From positions 1 through 5,250 of the forward strand of contig JBAZCO010000114.1 in NCBI GenBank assembly GCA_041654915.1: a stretch of DNA of 5,250 bases. Reading direction: 5' to 3'. A model generated the notes under the pieces. The model was not told the origin of the DNA. It searched no databases and was given only the letters and a program-made list of their open reading frames with translations. Origin of the DNA: JBAZCO01 sp041654915 (GTDB lineage: Bacteria > Bacillota > Clostridia > Christensenellales > DTU072). The position numbers were made by a program, and so were the translations under genes. Shown here in pieces: positions 1-5,250 of this stretch. The stretch's first letter is position 1; every line of letters begins with the position of its first letter.

Positions 1-1761
1 GCCTCACGGATTTTATAGCCAATCTTTTCGCCACGCAAATCTACGCTCGCTCTAAACCCAAGCGCATTGAGCCTTACCGCTAGTTCTGACGCATCTCCCG
101 CTGTTCTATCGGTTAAGCTTAGCACACGCACTTGCTCGGGCGCTACCCAAAGTGGCAATGCACCCTTGTATTTTTCCAACAAAAGCGCCATTGTCCGCTC
201 GTAACAGCCTATCGATGTGCGGTGTACAATATAGGGGCGTGCCTTCTCGCCCTTTTCGTCTATATAGGTCATATCGAAGTTTTCGGCAAGGAACATATCT
301 ATTTGTATGGTTATCAAGGTATCCTCTTTGCCGTACACATTCTTGATTTGTATGTCTAGCTTTGGACCATAAAAAGCCGCCTCACCTACCCCAACAGAAT
401 ATTTGAGTCCGATATTGTCAAGAATTTTTTGCATTTCGCCTTCCGCTTGCGCCCAAACGCTCGCATCACCAATATACTTTTTCATATCCTGCGGGTCGCT
501 CTTGGAAAAACGATAGCTTACATCTCCGTCCAGCCCCAATGCCTTTAGCATAAACACCGCTAGGTCTAGAGAGCCTTTAAACTCCTCCTCCATTTGTGCA
601 GGAGTACAAATGATATGCGCCTCGCTAATTGTAAACTGCCTCACCCGTATTAAGCCGTGCATCTCGCCGCTAGACTCGTTGCGGAACAGAGTAGATGTTT
701 CGCTGTATCTTTTGGGTAAGTCACGGTATGACTTTAACCCATTATTATATATGGTATATTGAAAAGGGCAAGTCATAGGACGGAGGGCAAATACTTCCTC
801 ATCCTTTTCTTCGTCGCCGATAACAAACATACCGTCCTTGTAGTGTTCCCAATGCCCAGATATTTTGTATAGCTTGCTCTTGGCAAGGTAAGGGGTTTTG
901 GTTGGCAAATAACTCCTCGTCCTCTACAAAACGGGTGAGCGTGCGAAACAGTGTTGCACCCTTTGGCATAAGCAACGGCAAGCCTTGCCCTATGTTTTCG
1001 TCCGTCATAAAGTAGCCCAGCTCTCTGCCAAGTTTGTTGTGGTCGCTTGCCCGTGCCTCCTCTACGGCGGCAAGATACTCGTCAAGGGCGGCTTTTTTAT
1101 CAAAAGATGTGCCGTATATGCGGGTGAGCATTTTGTTTTTCTCACTTCCCCGCCAATAAGCGCCCGTGACAGAAGTGAGCTTGAATGCCTTTATATACCC
1201 TGTTGACGGCGCATGCGGTCCTGCACAAAGGTCGCTAAACTCACCCTGCGTATACAATGTGATAACTGCGTCTTTGGGCAATTCTTCAATAAGCTCGGTT
1301 TTGTAAACTTCGCCCTGCGCCCCAAAGAGCTTGAGCGCCTCGTCACGGCTGATTTCACTTTTCACCACAGGATGATTTTCCTTGATGATTTTTTTCATCT
1401 CCGACTCCACCTCGGGCAGTCCGTCTTTTGTAAAAGGCGTTTCAAACTCAAAGTCATAATAAAATCCGTTATCTATGGAAGGACCTATTGCTATCTTTAC
1501 AGAAGGATACAATCTTTTTACCGCCTGCGCCAAAATATGGCTGGTCGTGTGGCGGTACGCTTTTTTGCCTTCCTCGCTTGCAAAAGTTAATAACTCTACT
1601 GCCGCATCGCTGTTAATGGGGTCGTACATACCCTTTATTTCGCCGTTGACCTTTGCCGAAAGCGATGCCCTAAAAAGCCCGTCACTTATCGACTTGGCTA
1701 TGTCCGCCGCAGTTGAGCCTGCGGGGAACTCTTTTTTCTCATCTCTAAGAGTGATTATCAT
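1..1761 (-). CDS. thrS: Threonyl-tRNA synthetase, frameshifted and cut at the left window edge
   Basis: Charges tRNA-Thr with threonine in the cytoplasm. The first frame (1761 to about 913) gives 283 family-like residues: a TGS domain (about 1-60), then the editing domain with its HxxxH (H71, H75) and CxxxH (C179, H183 in DLCAGPHAPSTG) motifs, then the start of the class II catalytic core (LPLLMPKGATLFRTLTRF). That frame then runs out of similarity and stops at 799. The catalytic core continues one base shifted from about 911 to the window edge without a stop: TPYLAKSKLYKISGHW, class II motif 2 (TLFRNESSGEMHG, Arg at 683-681), motif 3 (Arg at 197-195), and zinc ligands Cys (770-768, in MTCP), His (617-615, in SEAHIIC) and His (224-222, in IVHRT). 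The anticodon-binding domain follows (PLWVAPEQV, GEKIGYKIREA). About 50 C-terminal residues are probably off the window. The start ATG at 1761 has GGAG 10 bp upstream. Identity is certain; whether the gene is functional is not. Confidence 0.95.
905..916 (-). other. Frame-breaking lesion inside thrS (apparent ~11-bp deletion)
   Basis: Reading the minus strand, frame one ends its family match at ...TRFVEDEE. The match resumes in a different frame as YLPTKTPYLAK. Counting from the Arg in FRTL to the GHW motif gives 32 residues when the two frames are joined, against 36 in my recollection of E. coli ThrRS (FREL to GHW). Four missing codons combined with the observed one-base offset equals a net loss of 11 bp. 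The missing residues fall where relatives have a short segment ending in GY or similar. The left flank is the repetitive GAGGACGAGGAG, which could favour slippage or misassembly. The breakpoint cannot be placed to the base. Confidence 0.8.
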
Positions 1762-1866
1762 ATATATTTATCTCCAAAATATCAATAAAATCTAATTTGC
1801 TTGTTCTAACTACAAATGGTGGTTACTTGTCTTTTCTTTGGGTTGTAAGCAAAAAATTATCTGCTC
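1762..1866 (-). other. thrS leader / intergenic region with a 7-bp inverted repeat
   Basis: This is the 105-bp gap between the lipoprotein stop and the thrS start. The minus strand contains TTTGCTT (1853-1847) and its complement AAGCAAA (1802-1796), separated by about 44 bases, with a possible inner AAC/GUU pairing. The second arm is followed by an AT-rich stretch, not a run of T, so it is not a standard intrinsic terminator. I see no convincing -35/-10 pair and no T-box consensus. thrS may be read from a weak promoter here or through from the lipoprotein gene. Confidence 0.35.
1772..1775 (-). promoter_or_regulatory. thrS ribosome binding site
   Basis: GGAG on the minus strand, 10 bp before the ATG at 1761. 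It supports this start, which also begins exactly at the TGS domain. Confidence 0.7.
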
Positions 1867-3495
1867 CTATGCTGCATCTGTACCGTCGGGAAGTACTCCC
1901 GTGCCATAAGCATTTTGGTAGTATGCCGCCTCTAAGCCAATGTAGGCATATGCTCCCGCACTTTGGGGATTGTATACCACCCCTTCGCCTATCTCCGGCT
2001 TGGCATCAATTTCTACCGACTCCACTTGTTCCTCGCCCTCGGAGTCCGTTATACGGTTGATTGTTATATCGGATGAAATCTCCGCTACTGCGCCTTGATA
2101 TGCTATGAAGTTGATTGTGATATCCTCTATTTGCGCCTCACCGTGCATAAGCCCCACAGCGCCGGCAAGCCCTTTGAACATATGTCCGCCCCTTGCATTA
2201 AGGATTGCCATATTGGTGAAGTCCTCTGCCGTTGCCACTTCGCCCTCGGCTACAATAAAGCCGCCGTTGGACACGCTATTTATTAGCTTGGAGTCACGCA
2301 GTACTCCCACTATTCCGCCGCAATATGCTTGCGCCTTTCTTTCCACAGTTATTTCTATGGTAATATCTTTTATCTCAATCTCCTCAAGTAAACTGCCGTT
2401 TGCGGCATATCCTACCGCCCCACCCACACAATAAGAGGGGTTAAGGCTGGTATTGCCCTCGGGGGCAAGCTTGATATCCACAGCTATTTGCGCATTTTTT
2501 ATCGTTGAGTTATCTGCAAGCCCGAATGCGCCGCCATTGTAGCCGTGCTTTTGAGAGGGTACATTTATTGACGAATCGCCGTTGACTATAATGTTTTGGG
2601 TGTCGGTATTGTAAATTATACCTGTTATCCCTCCTGCATAGATGTTGCGGGCATAGATGTTAAATGACGGGTTTACCTCGGCATTTTTTATTGTATTCCT
2701 ATCGGTAGCGCCTTTGGATATATCTACCGTGCGGATATATCCTGCCGCCGCTCCCGCATAGACATTCTCGAAACTAAACGCAAACTCAAGATAAAAATCA
2801 TCTAACAACGGGCGCTCTACATAGGTGCGCCTTGCTATCTGGGGAGCGGTTATGGCAAACTCCTCACTGTTAAAACCGTCTATGGTAAACTTGCCCGTGC
2901 CATAGCCCACAAGACCGCCCAAATAAGCAATTTTATCTATTACCGCACGCTCGTCATCATTGGATAAAACCTCGGTTTTTAATGCAGGAAACAACTCGAT
3001 TTCACCGTTTAGGGTGACATTTTTAAACACATTGTCGCCATATGCAAAGCCGGCAAGCCCGCCTACAAAACTAATATCCAATTCTGTGTTAAGTTTGTAG
3101 TCAACATCTACTTCTAGGTCGTAAAACGATGCACCGTAGATATATCCAAATATACCGTAATGCCCTGCTTGTAGCTGGGCATAACTGTCGTTGTGTACTT
3201 TTAGGGTTATCATGTGGTTATTGCCGTTTAGCCTGCCTCTAAAAGAGTTATCTATGCTGCCGCCTATTGGCTGCCAATTATCGCCGTCTAGCGTTATGTC
3301 TGCGGTTAGGTTGAATGTAGCCTCGTCGTAGTCTGCTCCTAGTCTATTGGCTATATCTAAAAAGTCGGCGGCGGTAGCGATATCATAGCTAACCGCCCCC
3401 TTGTGTGTGTCAACTTCATTATTACACGATGTCAGTGCGATAGCAGCTACAAGTGACATGATAATAACTATGACGGCTTGAACTTTTTTACTCAT
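1867..3495 (-). CDS. GLUG-repeat surface lipoprotein, function unknown
   Basis: A 542-residue predicted exported lipoprotein. The N-terminus has a lysine-containing head (MSKKVQ), a hydrophobic core, and a lipobox LTSC with the modified cysteine at C24, so it should be anchored to the outer face of the cytoplasmic membrane. The mature part opens with an element common in GLUG proteins (about 38-100: DFLDIANRL, then LTADITLDGDNWQPIG, then FRGRLNGNNHMI). About nine glycine-rich GLUG-like units follow, at about 114-121 (GIFGYIYG), 145-153 (GGLAGFAYG), 193-201 (GGLVGYGTG), 247-255, 287-295, 321-329, 358-366, 392-400 and 441-450. They are spaced roughly 30-50 residues and separated by beta-rich segments such as STIKNAQIAVDIKL, which suggests a right-handed beta-helix or solenoid. 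The tail (about 480-542) is acidic and lacks the repeat. There is no sortase motif and no recognisable enzyme site. The family is known from surface and adhesion-type proteins, but no ligand can be inferred. It starts 10 bp after the hydrolase stop, so an operon is likely. Confidence 0.85.
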   Translation of the reverse strand: MSKKVQAVIVIIMSLVAAIALTSCNNEVDTHKGAVSYDIATAADFLDIANRLGADYDEATFNLTADITLDGDNWQPIGGSIDNSFRGRLNGNNHMITLKVHNDSYAQLQAGHYGIFGYIYGASFYDLEVDVDYKLNTELDISFVGGLAGFAYGDNVFKNVTLNGEIELFPALKTEVLSNDDERAVIDKIAYLGGLVGYGTGKFTIDGFNSEEFAITAPQIARRTYVERPLLDDFYLEFAFSFENVYAGAAAGYIRTVDISKGATDRNTIKNAEVNPSFNIYARNIYAGGITGIIYNTDTQNIIVNGDSSINVPSQKHGYNGGAFGLADNSTIKNAQIAVDIKLAPEGNTSLNPSYCVGGAVGYAANGSLLEEIEIKDITIEITVERKAQAYCGGIVGVLRDSKLINSVSNGGFIVAEGEVATAEDFTNMAILNARGGHMFKGLAGAVGLMHGEAQIEDITINFIAYQGAVAEISSDITINRITDSEGEEQVESVEIDAKPEIGEGVVYNPQSAGAYAYIGLEAAYYQNAYGTGVLPDGTDAA

Positions 3496-3505
3496 AACTC
3501 AAAAA

Positions 3506-4408
3506 TTATCCTATTGCTTTAATAAAGTCTAAAATATCGGCGTAGACCTCCGCCCTATTGATTTCGTTAATAATTTCGTGGCGAGCGCCGTCGTAAACAT
3601 TATACTTTACCGAGGTGAACCCTTTACCCAAATAGAACTCATATAGTTTGTTTGCCAATATGCCCTTGTTTGATACGGGGTCGTCGCTGCCGATTGCTAT
3701 TAGAATGGGAATATCCTTAGCTATTTGGTCATAACCATCGCTGTACATAGATGTTACTCCTGTGAAAAAGCTCTTGTAAAAGCCCAAGGATAGCGGATAG
3801 CCGCAATATTCGTCCGCCTCATATTTTGCAACCTGTTCTTTGTCACGGGAGAGCCATGCAAATTTTTGCCCTTGCACCTCAAAGGGCTTGTTGTAAGCAC
3901 CAAAGCTCATTTTGTCTATAAGATGCCCTGTTTTGTCCGCCCCCATTATTGCCGTTTGCAGAGAGGCAATAGCCTTGCCAGCTTGCAATAGCGGAGTTTT
4001 CATATAGGCTGTGCCGGATAGCACCAGTCCTTTTATGGAACTGCTGTACAACTCCAAAAACCTTTGGGATAGAAAACTGCCGTAGCTATGCCCAAATAAC
4101 ACTACATCCAGCTCGTAAGTTTGTTTGGTGTAGTCTACAAGCGTCTTCATATCTTGCACGGTTTGAAAAAAGCTGTCGCCGTCTGTCAAGCCTTTAGCCC
4201 CGGCGCTGTTGTGGCGATGCGCTCGGTGGTCGTCGGCAAGCACTACATAGCCGTTTTCGTTGAGGAAAGCGGCAAAATCGGCATATCTTTCCGAATGTTC
4301 CGCCATACCGTGGCTGATTACTACTGCGCCGACTTTGTTTTCAACATCGTCCCAAACGCTTACATTGACTTTCTTGCCGTCAAATGTGTCTAATTTTATT
4401 GAATGCAT
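3506..4408 (-). CDS. Alpha/beta-hydrolase, monoacylglycerol lipase / lysophospholipase-like (serine aminopeptidase S33 type)
   Basis: A 300-residue protein of normal length for this family, with no signal peptide, so probably cytoplasmic. It likely cleaves a carboxylic ester such as a monoacylglycerol or lysophospholipid; the substrate is inferred from family only. Visible motifs are the oxyanion-hole segment SHGMAEHSERY (H33-G34), the family block ADDHRAHRHNSAG (58-70), the nucleophile elbow GHSYGS with S108, a cap region at about 130-225, the acid in GSDDPVSNKG (D243) and the histidine in GARHEIINE (H277). The Ser-Asp-His triad is complete. The 58-70 block usually reads DHRGHGxS; here R65 replaces the usual second Gly. 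The ATG at 4408 has a strong GGAGGA 6 bp upstream. It is the first gene of a likely two-gene unit with the GLUG lipoprotein and is divergent from murG. Confidence 0.88.
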   Translation of the reverse strand: MHSIKLDTFDGKKVNVSVWDDVENKVGAVVISHGMAEHSERYADFAAFLNENGYVVLADDHRAHRHNSAGAKGLTDGDSFFQTVQDMKTLVDYTKQTYELDVVLFGHSYGSFLSQRFLELYSSSIKGLVLSGTAYMKTPLLQAGKAIASLQTAIMGADKTGHLIDKMSFGAYNKPFEVQGQKFAWLSRDKEQVAKYEADEYCGYPLSLGFYKSFFTGVTSMYSDGYDQIAKDIPILIAIGSDDPVSNKGILANKLYEFYLGKGFTSVKYNVYDGARHEIINEINRAEVYADILDFIKAIG

Positions 4409-4414
4409 ATAATA

Positions 4415-4420
4415 TCCTCC
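4415..4420 (-). promoter_or_regulatory. Hydrolase ribosome binding site
   Basis: GGAGGA on the minus strand, 6 bp before the ATG at 4408. It is a near-perfect Shine-Dalgarno sequence and fixes this start. Confidence 0.8.
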
Positions 4421-4457
4421 TATCTTACCACTATTATATGATAGAAAACTTTAGTAT

Positions 4458-4486
4458 ATAATAACACTTTTACGAATATAATACAA
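4458..4486 (-). promoter_or_regulatory. Candidate sigma-A-type promoter for the hydrolase-lipoprotein unit
   Basis: On the minus strand, TTGTAT (4486-4481) and TATTAT (4463-4458) are separated by exactly 17 bp. Transcription would start near 4451, giving a leader of about 40 bases. A perfect TATAAT also lies at 4438-4433 but has only a poor -35 and would leave almost no room before the Shine-Dalgarno. The whole region is so AT-rich that chance matches are likely. Confidence 0.45.
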
Positions 4487-4496
4487 GTATTAAAAT
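4469..4496 (+). promoter_or_regulatory. Candidate promoter for murG
   Basis: TTTACG (4469-4474) and TAAAAT (4491-4496) are 16 bp apart, about 30 bp before the murG start. Perfect TATAAT hexamers also occur on this strand at 4457-4462 and 4477-4482 without good -35 partners. One of these probably serves murG; the sequence alone does not say which. The site overlaps the candidate minus-strand promoter. Confidence 0.35.
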
Positions 4497-4514
4497 ATAT
4501 ATTTGCGAATTATT

Positions 4515-4520
4515 GGGAGG
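4515..4520 (+). promoter_or_regulatory. murG ribosome binding site
   Basis: GGGAGG, 7 bp before the ATG at 4528. It is a strong Shine-Dalgarno and supports the chosen start. Confidence 0.75.
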
Positions 4521-4527
4521 CAATAGT

Positions 4528-5250
4528 ATGGCGGGCATAGCACTCACGGGCGGCGGAACGGCAGGACATATTATGCCGTGTCTTGCGCTTTTACCCGAAC
4601 TAAAAAAGAAATTTGATAAAATAATTTATTTAGGCGGGGGCGGAATGGAGAAAGAACTTGCCCCAAAGTACGGCTTGCCTTTTTTTCAAACCGAAGTGAT
4701 TAGGTTAGAGCGACTAAAGATTTGGAAAAATATAAAGATTCCCTTCGTGCTAAAAAAAGCCGCAGAGGACGCCGCTCAAATACTAGAACAAGAAAAAATT
4801 GATGTTGTCTTTAGCAAGGGCGGATATGCCGCCCTGCCCTGTTGTTTTGCGGCAAAAAAATTGAAAATCCCGCTAATCGTTCACGAGAGCGACTATACTA
4901 TGGGTGTTGCCAACAAGCTTACCGCCCGCTTTGCTAGGCACATTCTAACTTCCTTTCCCGAAACCAAGGGCGGAGAATATATTGGTAATCCTATAAGAGA
5001 AGAAATACTTGCAGGCGACCCAGAGCGTGCCAGAGCAAAGTACAGACTGTCCCACCGCCCATTAATTTTGGTATTTGGCGGAAGTTTGGGAGCGGAGGCA
5101 ATAAACCGTGCAGTCTATGCCGCCGCCTCCCAATTGGTAAAGACCCACACACTCTTTCACATCACGGGAAAAAGCGGTGTGGCGCAAACAATCAGCGGAT
5201 ACACCCAAACAGATTATGCCGACGATATCGCCGACCTCTATGCCCTAGCG
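4528..5250 (+). CDS. murG: MurG, UDP-GlcNAc:lipid I N-acetylglucosaminyltransferase, C-terminus off the window
   Basis: Transfers GlcNAc from UDP-GlcNAc to lipid I to form lipid II at the inner face of the cytoplasmic membrane, the last cytoplasmic step of peptidoglycan precursor synthesis. The open frame has 241 codons to the window edge; the family is about 355-370 residues, so roughly a third is missing. Motifs in order are the first glycine loop TGGGTAGHIMP (7-17, H14), SKGGYAALP (96-104), HESDYTMGVANKL (119-131), GNPIREEI (153-160) and the second glycine loop FGGSLGAEAIN (183-193), followed by HITGK (211-215). The frame ends in DDIADLYALA, just before the UDP-GlcNAc binding loop. The GGTAGH form and HESD are typical of Gram-positive MurG. 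The only good start is the ATG at 4528 with its Shine-Dalgarno. It is not preceded by the usual division and cell wall genes here; what follows is unknown. Confidence 0.95.
   Translation, partial: MAGIALTGGGTAGHIMPCLALLPELKKKFDKIIYLGGGGMEKELAPKYGLPFFQTEVIRLERLKIWKNIKIPFVLKKAAEDAAQILEQEKIDVVFSKGGYAALPCCFAAKKLKIPLIVHESDYTMGVANKLTARFARHILTSFPETKGGEYIGNPIREEILAGDPERARAKYRLSHRPLILVFGGSLGAEAINRAVYAAASQLVKTHTLFHITGKSGVAQTISGYTQTDYADDIADLYALA

Noticed and set aside
905..916. Programmed ribosomal frameshift as the explanation for the split thrS
   Set aside because: There is no slippery heptamer or downstream structure that I can see, and a +1 shift would still leave four residues missing compared with the family.
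1213..1590. Plus-strand open frame of 125 codons opposite thrS
   Set aside because: It lies wholly antisense to the conserved editing domain of thrS and its translation has no domain-like features; it is a shadow frame.
1811..1830. T-box-like GGTGGTTAC in the thrS leader
   Set aside because: It is on the plus strand, opposite to the thrS transcript. The sense strand reads GTAACCACC, and 105 bp is too short for a T-box leader.
1797..2060. Plus-strand open frame opposite the lipoprotein C-terminus
   Set aside because: It overlaps the lipoprotein gene antisense, has no Shine-Dalgarno in a fitting position, and its Pro/Arg/His-rich translation looks like reverse-strand noise.

Overview
The window looks like a chromosomal segment from an uncultured low-to-mid-GC Bacillota (Clostridia-like) bacterium. 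The reasons are strong GGAGG-type ribosome binding sites, a very AT-rich divergent promoter region, a Gram-positive-style MurG glycine loop (TGGGTAGH), and a lipobox lipoprotein. The standard genetic code fits. Taxonomy is inferred from protein style only; no rRNA or marker comparison was possible.

Layout: positions 1-4408 carry three genes on the minus strand, and 4528-5250 carries one on the plus strand. Reading the minus strand in its own direction, the order is an alpha/beta-hydrolase of the monoacylglycerol lipase/lysophospholipase type (4408-3506), then 10 bp later a GLUG-repeat surface lipoprotein (3495-1867), then after 105 bp thrS, threonyl-tRNA synthetase (1761 to the left edge, C-terminus off the window). 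The divergent plus-strand gene is murG, whose last third lies beyond the right edge. Between hydrolase and murG is a 119-bp AT-rich region that must hold both promoters.

The hydrolase and lipoprotein are probably co-transcribed. Nothing in the sequence ties them functionally to thrS or murG, which are housekeeping genes (translation; lipid II synthesis).

The most notable feature is that thrS is not one open frame. The N-terminal half (TGS and editing domains) and the catalytic/anticodon-binding half are both well conserved but lie in different frames. The join, near 905-916, matches the loss of about 11 bp (four residues plus a frame change) at the start of the catalytic domain. This is either a real lesion in one strain or gene copy, or an assembly error. 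I see no CRISPR array, mobile element, tRNA or rRNA, and no convincing new system; the GLUG lipoprotein is the least characterised gene here.
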